Shown piece after piece: positions 19,202 through 27,792 of a DNA stretch of 57,864 nucleotides; the stretch's first letter is position 1; each line of letters starts with the position of its first letter. The notes beneath the pieces are model-generated. The model saw only the letters and a program-made list of their open reading frames with translations, searched no databases and was not told the origin of the DNA. Position numbers and translations under genes: made by a program. Origin of the DNA: CAZBWW01 sp964496005 (lineage in GTDB: Bacteria > Patescibacteriota > WWE3 > UBA101185 > UBA10185); assembly GCA_964496005.1 (NCBI GenBank), contig CAZBWW010000003.1, forward strand, positions 1 to 57,864. Reading direction: 5' to 3'.

Positions 19202-20221
19202 ATGGCAAACTCAACAGAAAAAACAGCAATAAAAGTTAAAACTTTAGGAAAAACTTTTAAAATTCATAAGAAACAACCCGGTTTAAAAGGCAGTTTAAAG
19301 GCATTAGTTAAAAGAGAATATAAAAACGTCGCCGCAGTAAAAGATATTTCATTTGAAATACAACAGGGGGAGCTGGTAGGTTTTATTGGGCCAAACGGGG
19401 CGGGGAAGACAACCACACTAAAAATGTTAAGTGGTTTGCTGTATCCAACTGCCGGAACAGCGAAAGTGTTAGGTTATACGCCATATCTTAGGAAAAGCGA
19501 CTTCCTCAAACAAATTAGCTTAGTTATGGGCCAAAAAAATCAGTTGTGGTGGGATTTACCTGCAATTGAAACATTTAATCTTAACAAAGAAATATATGAA
19601 GTTCCCGATAAACAATATAAACAAACAATTGACGAATTAATAGAGATGCTTGATGTCAAAGATATTATCCATCAACAGGTCAGAAAACTTAGTCTCGGAC
19701 AGCGCATGAAGTGTGAGCTGATCGCCGCGCTTGTTCACACACCTAAAGTATTATTTTTGGACGAACCGACAATTGGACTTGACGTTGTTATGCAAAAGAA
19801 AGTGAGAGAATTTATCTTAGAATACAATAACCGGCATAACGCTACGGTAATACTAACATCACACTATATGGACGATGTGAAAGAAATTTGCGACAGGGTA
19901 ATAGTTATAAATGAGGGCGAGTTGATGTTTGATGGAGATTTGGAAGAGTTAATAACCCAGTTTGCTGATTATAAAATATTAATACCGGTTTTTAATAAAG
20001 CGGTAACCAGGGAAGAGCTTGAAAAAATAGGTGAATTAGCTGAATTCACTCCAACCAAGGCCGTGATACGTGTACCAAGAACTATGGTTTCACATACCGC
20101 GTCGGAGTTATTAAAGAAATTTGATATTGATGACCTGGATATTAATGAGCCTAAGCTTGAAGATATAATTAGGGAAGTATTTGAAACAGGAAAGAGTAAC
20201 CAGGTACAATCGGTCATCTGA
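19202..20221 (+). CDS. ABC transporter ATPase (COG4586-like)
   Basis: 339 aa ATP-binding subunit. Walker A GPNGAGKTT follows GELVGFIG, the Q-loop region is MGQKNQLWWDLPA, the signature is LSLGQRMK, Walker B is VLFLDEPTIGLD and the switch His is in LTSHYMDD. A C-terminal extension of about 100 aa is usual for this subfamily. It has a Shine-Dalgarno sequence (GGAAAGGG) and its own -10-like TACAAT upstream. It must serve both permease pairs, as no second ATPase gene is present. Confidence 0.93.
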   Translation: MANSTEKTAIKVKTLGKTFKIHKKQPGLKGSLKALVKREYKNVAAVKDISFEIQQGELVGFIGPNGAGKTTTLKMLSGLLYPTAGTAKVLGYTPYLRKSDFLKQISLVMGQKNQLWWDLPAIETFNLNKEIYEVPDKQYKQTIDELIEMLDVKDIIHQQVRKLSLGQRMKCELIAALVHTPKVLFLDEPTIGLDVVMQKKVREFILEYNNRHNATVILTSHYMDDVKEICDRVIVINEGELMFDGDLEELITQFADYKILIPVFNKAVTREELEKIGELAEFTPTKAVIRVPRTMVSHTASELLKKFDIDDLDINEPKLEDIIREVFETGKSNQVQSVI

Positions 20222-20267
20222 TTTTGTTGCTAACTGGTATACTTAACATAAAGCAATAAAAACTAGC

Positions 20268-20798
20268 ATGAACGCAAAAACAAAACTGCCAAAATCTAAA
20301 TCTACAAAGTATTCGGGTTTTACTTTAATAGAAATTCTGCTTGTAACTATAATAATTGGAATTCTTGCCGGAGTAATGATTGGGGTCATTAATTACGACG
20401 AGTTTTTAGGGGCAAGTCGGGATTCCAGGAGATTAGCAAATATGAACAATTTACAAACTGCAATGATCGGTGCGATTGCGCGAAACAAAATTCTGCTTAC
20501 TGACACCGCCGGCTGCGCTTCATGCGATAGTATATCCGGAACGACTGCTGTAGACGGTACGGGGTGGATTCAGTTTGATAACATAAGTGGAAACGGTCTT
20601 AGCGATTATGTACAGGCGCTACCCCTAGACCCGCAAAATTCCGGTAATCTGATGTTTTCATATGCGTCTGACGGCACGGATTTTGAACTGAATGTTGTAC
20701 TGGAATCTGACAGATACGGCAATTTAGCAGGTACAGACGGGGGCAACGATGATACTGTGTATGAGAAAGGGTGGAATTTAGAGCTTATTAGCCCATAG
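20268..20798 (+). CDS. type IV prepilin / GspG-like pseudopilin
   Basis: 176 aa. Leader ends YSG before FTLIEILLVTIIIGILAGVM (Glu at +5). The globular part has a Cys pair (AGCASCDS), VDGTGWIQF and YVQALPLDPQN, matching the prepilin at 8088, from which it lies 12 kb away on the other strand. The pair is probably a dispersed duplication. An extended -10 (TGgTATACT, 20235-20243) lies about 25 nt upstream, with no convincing Shine-Dalgarno sequence. It depends on PilD and PilB/C from the main locus. Confidence 0.9.
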   Translation: MNAKTKLPKSKSTKYSGFTLIEILLVTIIIGILAGVMIGVINYDEFLGASRDSRRLANMNNLQTAMIGAIARNKILLTDTAGCASCDSISGTTAVDGTGWIQFDNISGNGLSDYVQALPLDPQNSGNLMFSYASDGTDFELNVVLESDRYGNLAGTDGGNDDTVYEKGWNLELISP

Positions 20799-20827
20799 AC
20801 TTTAAGTAGCAACTGCCTTCCCATATG

Positions 20828-20836
20828 TGGTAGAAT
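20828..20836 (+). promoter_or_regulatory. extended -10 of ppaC
   Basis: TG-g-TAGAAT ends 7 nt before an ATG at 20844. The spacing matches other leaderless genes here and marks 20844 as the ancestral ppaC start. Confidence 0.5.
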
Positions 20837-20843
20837 TTTCGGC

Positions 20844-21811
20844 ATGAACATCTTTCCAGCGCATTCGACGGCATACACATCTTTATAATTGGACACAAAT
20901 CTCCGGATTTAGATACCGTGGCATCTACCGTTGTATATGCGGAATATCTTCAAAAGTTGGGAAAATATGCTGATTACAAATTAATACCTGTTACAGCTGG
21001 GGAAGCAAACAAGGAAACGGTTTTTGCGTTTGAAAAAGCCGATGTGCAGGTACCTAAGGCATTAGAAGCGTACGACATACACAGTGACGATAAATTTATA
21101 CTGGTTGATCATAATGAACTTGCGCAGCTGCATGATTTGGTACTCCAGGATAATATCATGGAAATTGTAGACCATCACAAAGTTAACATGAACTTTTCAC
21201 ACTTGTTGCATATAAACATTAAGCCGTTGGGGTCAACCTGCACTATTATCTACCAAGAGTTCAAAACTGCAGGCATAGAGCCTTCGGATGGGGTTGCAAA
21301 ACTGATGTTATTGGCAATATTGTCCGATACTCAGGGGTTGAAATCAAAATTAACAACTGAACTAGACACAAAATTTGCGGAGGAAATTGCCGATAAGTTA
21401 GCATTTGATATGGACGAAATAACTATCGAATTATTTAAGGCAAAATCGGACATTACTGGACTCAGTGCGATGCAAATTGCAACAAAGGATTATAAAATCT
21501 TTGAATTTGGAGATAAAAAAGTCTTTATTAACCAGGCTGAAACAGTAGAACCTCAGAAAGTGGTTGACCTTAAGGCTGAGTTGGTTAGCGCACTTAAAGA
21601 GATAAAAACAAAATTTAAGGCAGATCAAACGTATTTGGTAGTTACTGACATCATAAACCTGACTTCGCAGGTAATTTATGACACAGAAGCAGAAAAAGAA
21701 ATTGCCGAAAAAGCATTTGAGACCGTTGGGCAGGACAATATTGCTGATATTGGAGCACGCACAAGCAGAAAAAAGGATATTGCACCATTTATAGAAAAAG
21801 CTCTTATTTAG
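20844..21811 (+). CDS. ppaC: manganese-dependent (family II) inorganic pyrophosphatase, 5' end interrupted
   Basis: Hydrolyses pyrophosphate to phosphate. DHH-family marks: GHKSPDLDTVAS, LVDHNE, IVDHHKVN and the DHHA2-type C-terminus ending SRKKDIAPF. The reading frame is uninterrupted from 20834 to 21811 but has no ATG, GTG or TTG before GTG 20918, which would remove the metal-binding GHKSPDLD motif. An ATG at 20844 after a good -10 starts MNIF in another frame. Removing 29 nt (20856-20884) restores MNIFIIGHKSPDLDT exactly. So the gene holds an insertion, an assembly error or an unusual decoding signal. Family assignment is firm; integrity is not. Confidence 0.85.
20848..20884 (+). repeat. 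8-bp direct repeat bounding a 21-nt insert in ppaC
   Basis: ACATCTTT occurs at 20848-20855 and 20877-20884, separated by 21 nt. One copy plus the 21 nt is the 29-nt excess that breaks the ppaC frame. Confidence 0.75.
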
Positions 21812-21857
21812 ATTTGGATTTATTAGGAAAACGCTTTAAATACAGACAAAAAAAGCA

Positions 21858-21886
21858 TTGAAACGCTAAACCAAACCTGATATTAT
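21858..21886 (+). promoter_or_regulatory. gyrA promoter
   Basis: TTGAAA (21858-21863), 17-nt spacer, TATTAT (21881-21886), 9 nt to the ATG at 21896, no Shine-Dalgarno sequence. Same design as the gyrB promoter. Confidence 0.65.
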
Positions 21887-21895
21887 TACTTAGCT

Positions 21896-24670
21896 ATGGC
21901 AGATATTAAGCAAGATGACGAAATCACTGATATAACAGACGATTCTGATACTGACGACTACTTGGATTCTTATGATGCAAAAGACGATGAAAATGATAAT
22001 GACGGTGGTGCCAGTCCGCCTAGAAAACGCGACCGGCTTCCTCGTGAAAAAAATACAGATCCCAATATTTTTGAAGTAAATATTGCCCATACCATGCAAA
22101 AAGCGTATCTGGACTACGCAATGAGTGTCATTGTGTCCAGAGCGTTACCTGATGTGCGAGATGGGCTAAAACCGGTACAAAGAAGGATTATTTATGCAAT
22201 GCAGGAAAGAAATATGACTCATACCGGCAAATTCCATAAATCGGCAACGGTCGTCGGAAATGTTATAGGTATGTACCACCCGCACGGCGATACTTCGGTA
22301 TATGATGCCATGGTTAGAATGGGACAGGATTTTACGTTGAGATACCGGTTAATCTGGCCACAGGGAAATTTCGGAAGTATTGATGGCGATCCGCCCGGAC
22401 ATATGCGATATACAGAGGCTAAACTGCAAAAAATTGCGGAAGAGCTTTACAAGGACATCGAATCTGAAACCGTACCTTTTGTGCTTAACGACTTACAAAA
22501 TATGGAACCGGTCTATTTACCGTCGTTACTTCCAAACTTATTATTGAACGGGGCATCGGGTATTGCGGTCGGAATGGCAACAAATATCCCGCCACACAAC
22601 TTAAATGAAATAGTAGACGGCATAAATTACATGATCGAACATGCTGAAACTATAGGTGAGGCACCTACGGCTAAAGATAAGGTGGCTGTTGACGCCGGTA
22701 CAGGCGAAAAATACGAGGTTTTGACTTCCAAAATCGCTTTTTCATCAGTGGCAACTGTAGAAGATTTAATTGAATTTATCAAAGGACCTGATTTCCCTAC
22801 CGGCGGGACGATTTACGACCAAAAGGAAATGATGCAGATGTACGCGACGGGAAAGGGTAGGGTAGTAACACGGGCAAAAATGGACACTGAAGAGATGAAA
22901 GGCGGAAAAACACGCATAGTTGTGACGGAAATTCCTTATCAGGTAAACAAAGCGACATTAGTGGCAAAAATAGCCGATTTAGCAAAAAACAGAAAAATAG
23001 AAGGAATTGCCGACCTGCGGGATGAATCAAGTAGAGCAGGCATGCGGATAGTAATTGAGTTAAAACGCGATGCAATAGTAAAAAAGACACAAAACCGACT
23101 GTATAAATTTACTCCACTCCAAAGTACGTTTAATACAAATATGGTTGCGTTAATTAACGGTGAGCCAAAACTCATGACATTAAAAATGATTTTGGAGGAA
23201 TTTATCAAGCACAGACAGGAAATAGTCGTAAAACGAACACTTTTCTTTTTAAAAAAAGCGAAGATGCGAGAACATATTTTACTCGGGCTAAAAATCGCGT
23301 TAGACAACCTTGATGAGGTTATTAAGCTGATTAGAGCAAGTAAAGACGCTGAAAGTGCTAAAGAAGGTTTAATGAAGAAATTTAAGCTATCTGAACTGCA
23401 AGCGCAAGCAATTTTAGATATGCAATTAAGAAAACTGGCCGCACTGGAAAGACAAAAAATAGAAGACGAACTTAAAGAAATTATGCAGACAATCAAGGAT
23501 TTTGAACAATTGCTGGCATCACCAGAAAAAATTATCAAAACTATTCAAAAAGAGCTCATGGATTTGAAAAAACTGTACGGAGACGAAAGAAAAACAAAGG
23601 TAATTAAAGGAAAACTCGGTGAAATTGTTGAGACCGACTTAATTGTAGACGAAAAATGCATTGTTACCATTTCTAAAGACGGTTATGTAAAAAGGTTAAA
23701 AGAAGACACATATAAAAAACAGGGACGTGGCGGGAAAGGCGTAATTGGAGCTGAACTAAAGGAAGAAGACGTAGTTGATACCATAAAAACGTGTGACACT
23801 CATGATTACGCGCTGTTTTTTACTAACAAGGGAAAGGTCTACAAGTTGAGAGTGTGGGAAATACCTGAAGCGACCAAAAGAGCAAAAGGAACAGCCATGG
23901 TAAACTTCCTGAATATTGGGCAAAATGAGCATGTTGAAGCCTTTTTGGTCATAGATTCGGACACAATGGAAAATGCTAACGGGTATATAGCCTTCGGAAC
24001 CGAACTGGGATTGGTTAAAAAGACCGCAATGGAAGATTTTAGAAACATTAGATCAAGTGGAATCATGGCTATCAAAATAAACGAAGGTGATAATCTGATT
24101 TGGGTAAATTACACAAGCGGCGATGACGATATTATGCTTATTACTTCAGAAGGGCAGTCTATTAGATTTCATGAGAAAGACGTCAGAACCATGGGCAGGT
24201 CGGCGGCAGGTGTTAAGGGGGTTAATCTGTCTAAAAAAGCGGATAAGGCTGTAGGTATGGTTGTTATTCCGAAAATGAGTAAGGATTACAACCTATTAGT
24301 AGTTTCTGAGCGCGGTTATGGAAAAAAGACAGCTTTTGATGAATACAAAGTACAAAACAGAGGTGGCTCCGGTATTCTAACTTATAAAGTAACCGAAAAG
24401 ACCGGAACATTGGTTGCCGGTAGGATAGTACAAACAGATGCAGTTGCGGACCTATTAATAGCCACACAATCGGGTAAATTTATTAGATTAGACCACAACC
24501 AAGTTTCTACACTGGGTAGGGCAACTCAAGGTGTAAAACTAATTGACTTAACTACACGGGATAAAGTAACTTCAGTAGAAGTTTTGGAAGACGATCATGA
24601 AGAAGAAGAGGTTGATACAACGCAAAATAAGAAAACGCAGTCAGATAAATCAGATAAAAGCGAGAGCTAG
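21896..24670 (+). CDS. gyrA: DNA gyrase subunit A
   Basis: 924 aa breakage-reunion subunit. An acidic, Asp-rich tail of about 60 aa precedes the catalytic domain (IAHTMQKAYLDYAMSVIVSRALPDVRDGL by position about 62-90). The quinolone-pocket loop reads HPHGDTSVYDAM, so Thr-Ser replaces the common Ser-Ala. The active-site Tyr is in PPGHMRYTE, where AAAMRYTE is usual. There is an insertion of about 25 aa near residue 255. The C-terminal six-bladed wrapping domain contains the GyrA box (KQGRGGKG), marking gyrase rather than topoisomerase IV. The tail ends in a charged EEEEVDTTQ-type stretch. Confidence 0.97.
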   Translation: MADIKQDDEITDITDDSDTDDYLDSYDAKDDENDNDGGASPPRKRDRLPREKNTDPNIFEVNIAHTMQKAYLDYAMSVIVSRALPDVRDGLKPVQRRIIYAMQERNMTHTGKFHKSATVVGNVIGMYHPHGDTSVYDAMVRMGQDFTLRYRLIWPQGNFGSIDGDPPGHMRYTEAKLQKIAEELYKDIESETVPFVLNDLQNMEPVYLPSLLPNLLLNGASGIAVGMATNIPPHNLNEIVDGINYMIEHAETIGEAPTAKDKVAVDAGTGEKYEVLTSKIAFSSVATVEDLIEFIKGPDFPTGGTIYDQKEMMQMYATGKGRVVTRAKMDTEEMKGGKTRIVVTEIPYQVNKATLVAKIADLAKNRKIEGIADLRDESSRAGMRIVIELKRDAIVKKTQNRLYKFTPLQSTFNTNMVALINGEPKLMTLKMILEEFIKHRQEIVVKRTLFFLKKAKMREHILLGLKIALDNLDEVIKLIRASKDAESAKEGLMKKFKLSELQAQAILDMQLRKLAALERQKIEDELKEIMQTIKDFEQLLASPEKIIKTIQKELMDLKKLYGDERKTKVIKGKLGEIVETDLIVDEKCIVTISKDGYVKRLKEDTYKKQGRGGKGVIGAELKEEDVVDTIKTCDTHDYALFFTNKGKVYKLRVWEIPEATKRAKGTAMVNFLNIGQNEHVEAFLVIDSDTMENANGYIAFGTELGLVKKTAMEDFRNIRSSGIMAIKINEGDNLIWVNYTSGDDDIMLITSEGQSIRFHEKDVRTMGRSAAGVKGVNLSKKADKAVGMVVIPKMSKDYNLLVVSERGYGKKTAFDEYKVQNRGGSGILTYKVTEKTGTLVAGRIVQTDAVADLLIATQSGKFIRLDHNQVSTLGRATQGVKLIDLTTRDKVTSVEVLEDDHEEEEVDTTQNKKTQSDKSDKSES

Positions 24671-24756
24671 TACATGATGACTACATAGCATAAGTATTGT
24701 TCAAACATGGGTTAGTGTACATAGCAAACGTATATCTGCCGGCAGCTTGATTCATA

Positions 24757-25377
24757 ATGAAATTACTCACATTCGAGAAAAAGCTTTGGGAACAAGGAAT
24801 AGAATACGTAGCAGGTGTGGATGAAGCGGGCAGGGGACCACTTGCAGGCCCACTAGTCGTCGCGGCAGTTATCTTTAACCCCGAAAGTTTTGCTGAAAAT
24901 TTCAAAATTAAGTCAAATTTTTATCACATTAAGGACTCTAAACAACTAGGGGTGAAAAAACGCCAAGAGTTATATGATTTTATAATTGGTGAGTCAATAA
25001 CTTACTCAATTGTTGAAATCGATGACACAAAAATAGACGGTATAGGATTGGCAGGCGCAACCCAGTTAGGATTTAAAAAAGCAGTGGACAACTTAAAAAT
25101 AAAACCGCAGCACATATTGACAGATTATTTCGCGATTAAATCCGTAGAGCATAGTAGGCAAACTAACATTATCAGGGGAGACCAACTTAGCACTTCAATA
25201 GCGGGAGCGTCAATTTTGGCAAAAGTGTACAGAGATAGAGTAATGCTTAAAATGCATGACTTATATCCACAATACGGGTTTAATACACACAAAGGGTACG
25301 GTACTAAGCTGCACAGGGAAGCACTGGAAAAATACGGACCGTGTGCAATTCATAGAAAAAGCTTTAGACTATTATAA
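24757..25377 (+). CDS. rnhB: ribonuclease HII
   Basis: 206 aa endonuclease that cuts RNA in RNA-DNA hybrids and at single ribonucleotides. Catalytic motifs: AGVDEAGRGPLAGP (Asp and Glu), the third Asp in LTDYF, and the Asp in ASILAKVYRD. Length is typical. It starts 86 nt after gyrA with no clear Shine-Dalgarno sequence, and is followed by the ITPase-IMPDH-like fusion. Confidence 0.95.
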   Translation: MKLLTFEKKLWEQGIEYVAGVDEAGRGPLAGPLVVAAVIFNPESFAENFKIKSNFYHIKDSKQLGVKKRQELYDFIIGESITYSIVEIDDTKIDGIGLAGATQLGFKKAVDNLKIKPQHILTDYFAIKSVEHSRQTNIIRGDQLSTSIAGASILAKVYRDRVMLKMHDLYPQYGFNTHKGYGTKLHREALEKYGPCAIHRKSFRLL

Positions 25378-25434
25378 AAAACCTGCTAGAATGGTGATAA
25401 AAACCTATACAAAGTAGTAGTACATAAAGTAGCA

Positions 25435-27690
25435 ATGCCAAGATCATTTATCCAAACAGACCCTAAACGTATAAACAAAATAACCGGTGTAAAAACTGAA
25501 TCACATATACTTGAGATTGCAACAACAAATAAAAACAAGCTCGCTGAATTTCAAATATTATTACCTGAATACGAAGTTGTGGGTGTTAGCTTGGACATTG
25601 ATGAGGTTCAGTCAACCAACCCCGAAGAAGTTGCAGCTAAAAAGGCTATTACGGCATTTGAAAAAAATGGAAACAATCCGATTTTAGTCGAAGACAGTTC
25701 ATTTGACATTAAGGGACTTTCAGACAGACCGGGACCCTTAACTGATTTTTTTACCAGCGACCCTGCAATGAGGAAAAAAATATGTGAAAAGTGGCTCGTT
25801 GGTGAAAGTAGAGAAGCAACTGCACGGGCAATATTAGCTGTTTATGACGGTGAGGAAGTATTTACATTTGTTGGTGAAACGCATGGGATAATTGCCGACT
25901 CTCCCCGAGGAACCAATGATTTCGGGTACGGCGATATGTTTATTCCCAACGGTCAAAAAGGCAAAGTACAAAAAACTTTTGCCGAAATGGAACTTACGGA
26001 AAAAAATAAGTATTCAATGCGCAAAAAAGCCGTTGACGCATTTATAAAAAGCAAGATTCAGCTTGGCTCATATACTTTTGAATTACCCGAACCGTTTGCG
26101 TCGGAATTAAAACGAGTTCAGGCAAACAAACTAAATAAAAACAAATATGCAGTAAAATTTGCATACACACTCGAAGCTGTAGCAGGTAATAAGCCAAATA
26201 CACAATTTACAGCAGAGTATTATAAACCGATTAAGAAAATAGAAACGGACTTTTATGATAGGTACAAGCTTGATGAGGAGTCGGCGAGTATTGGCCTTGT
26301 AGTAACTGATATTGATAAATTTAATGTTAAATTGGCAAAAAACGGTGAACCAATAATTTGGCAAATGGGACCTGAAAGGAGAAGCTTAGCACTAGCTCAA
26401 CGAGCCGAATATTTTATAAACAATACAGACGAAAAAGTAATTGAACTCATAAAACGGATTGAAAAAGGTGAGTTTATAGCTGAAAGGTCTAACAGAAGAC
26501 ATCCGGCAATTGAAACGTTAATGCAAATCGACTTTAGTGATACTTCATATTATGCCAGAGCTATTAAGGAACTGGGGTACAAAAAACAATCATCACCTAA
26601 AGAGGTTAGCAGAACTAAAAATGCGCGGTTTGGACTGTTTAACAAGGTAGGGAAGTACCCTAGATTAATGTTAGGTGTGGGATCCATGCCCGCGGTTTCA
26701 TGTTGGAGCGATGTTATATTAACGGCAATAATAGGGCATATGCCTGTTTTTGTTGCCAGAAACAATATTTTCGCGGGTAACGGCGGGGAAAGAATAAAAC
26801 TAATAAACCAAACTAAGAAAAAGCTGTCAGGACTTGGCTTTGGTGCACAAGAACTGGAAATGTACACCCGAAATATTGGAGCCGCGATTGGCTCAAATCC
26901 GCAGGAAGATGTTGAAAGAGCAAGAAGATTGTACGGCGAAGCCGGTGTTAAGTTGTTTAGAGTATATACAATTAACAGTGATCCTAGAGTGGTCGAAACA
27001 GCAACTCAACTCAGAAAAGCGCTGGGAGACGAGATTGAGATATTTGTCGGACAAATAACCGATAAACATGCCGCGCTTGAACTTATGGAAAAAGCAAATG
27101 TGGACGCGTTAATTTTTGGGCATGGTGGAGGACGGCAGTGTACATCGGCAACAAACGGCATGGCATTAACTACAGTCGAAGAGATTTATGCTATGACAAC
27201 TGATAGAACCTTTAACTCGGTGTCCTTGCTAGTTGAAGGCGGTATCGGCAGATCGGTCGGCGCACTTATGGTAATGGGAATTGACTGTATTTTGTATAAC
27301 CAACAACTTACTCGAGGCACAATCGAAACCGGCGGGATTTTTTTGCAAAACAAAAACGGCAAGTTTGGACAGCCATATCATGGAAGTGCCAGCGCACCAA
27401 CAATGATAATAGAAGCTGCAAACCCTAAACTGACGGATGTTAGATTAAATTTTTCGGGTAGGACTAAAGTGCCGGAAGGCAAGCCCGGATTTACAAAGTA
27501 CTCGGAGAAAGCTAATTCTATGGCTTTTTGGATTGACGATTTTAAACACCAAATGGCAAGAACTATGGCTGATTTGGGAGTTGAAAACGTGAAAGAATTG
27601 CGGGAAGTTGTCGGTAGGTCAGACAAGGAAATACTAAGAATTGTCTCAAAAGAGGCGACAGATACATCACAGGCATATGGTGAAAAATAA
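25435..27690 (+). CDS. fusion of ITP/XTP pyrophosphatase (RdgB/Ham1) with IMPDH/GMP-reductase-like domain
   Basis: 751 aa. Residues about 24-205 are a complete RdgB/Ham1 domain: ATTNKNKLAEF, EDSSFDIKGL, RGTNDFGYGDMF and the FAEM...KNKYSMR segment; this family hydrolyses ITP, XTP and dITP to monophosphates. Residues about 210-385 are an unrecognised linker region. Residues about 390-751 resemble the IMPDH/GuaC barrel: RNIGAAIG, the nucleophile loop GGGRQCTSATNG with Cys569, LLVEGGIGRS (the usual DGG Asp is Glu) and the flap region YHGSAS. CBS domains are missing. ITPase yields IMP/XMP, the substrates or products of such a barrel, so a linked purine-salvage or sanitising role is inferred. Confidence 0.8.
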   Translation: MPRSFIQTDPKRINKITGVKTESHILEIATTNKNKLAEFQILLPEYEVVGVSLDIDEVQSTNPEEVAAKKAITAFEKNGNNPILVEDSSFDIKGLSDRPGPLTDFFTSDPAMRKKICEKWLVGESREATARAILAVYDGEEVFTFVGETHGIIADSPRGTNDFGYGDMFIPNGQKGKVQKTFAEMELTEKNKYSMRKKAVDAFIKSKIQLGSYTFELPEPFASELKRVQANKLNKNKYAVKFAYTLEAVAGNKPNTQFTAEYYKPIKKIETDFYDRYKLDEESASIGLVVTDIDKFNVKLAKNGEPIIWQMGPERRSLALAQRAEYFINNTDEKVIELIKRIEKGEFIAERSNRRHPAIETLMQIDFSDTSYYARAIKELGYKKQSSPKEVSRTKNARFGLFNKVGKYPRLMLGVGSMPAVSCWSDVILTAIIGHMPVFVARNNIFAGNGGERIKLINQTKKKLSGLGFGAQELEMYTRNIGAAIGSNPQEDVERARRLYGEAGVKLFRVYTINSDPRVVETATQLRKALGDEIEIFVGQITDKHAALELMEKANVDALIFGHGGGRQCTSATNGMALTTVEEIYAMTTDRTFNSVSLLVEGGIGRSVGALMVMGIDCILYNQQLTRGTIETGGIFLQNKNGKFGQPYHGSASAPTMIIEAANPKLTDVRLNFSGRTKVPEGKPGFTKYSEKANSMAFWIDDFKHQMARTMADLGVENVKELREVVGRSDKEILRIVSKEATDTSQAYGEK

Positions 27691-27792
27691 ACCCTCTTGA
27701 AAATAAACGTTATGTTGAAAAATCAATAGGAAAAGGCACATTGTAGCTGCCAAGCTATGTCAAGCAACAAAGTCACGAAACTAAGTACTAAG

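Noticed and set aside
20918..21811. GTG at 20918 as true start of ppaC.
   Set aside because: It would remove the GHKSPDLD metal-binding motif coded just upstream in the same frame, and no Shine-Dalgarno sequence or -10 is placed for it.
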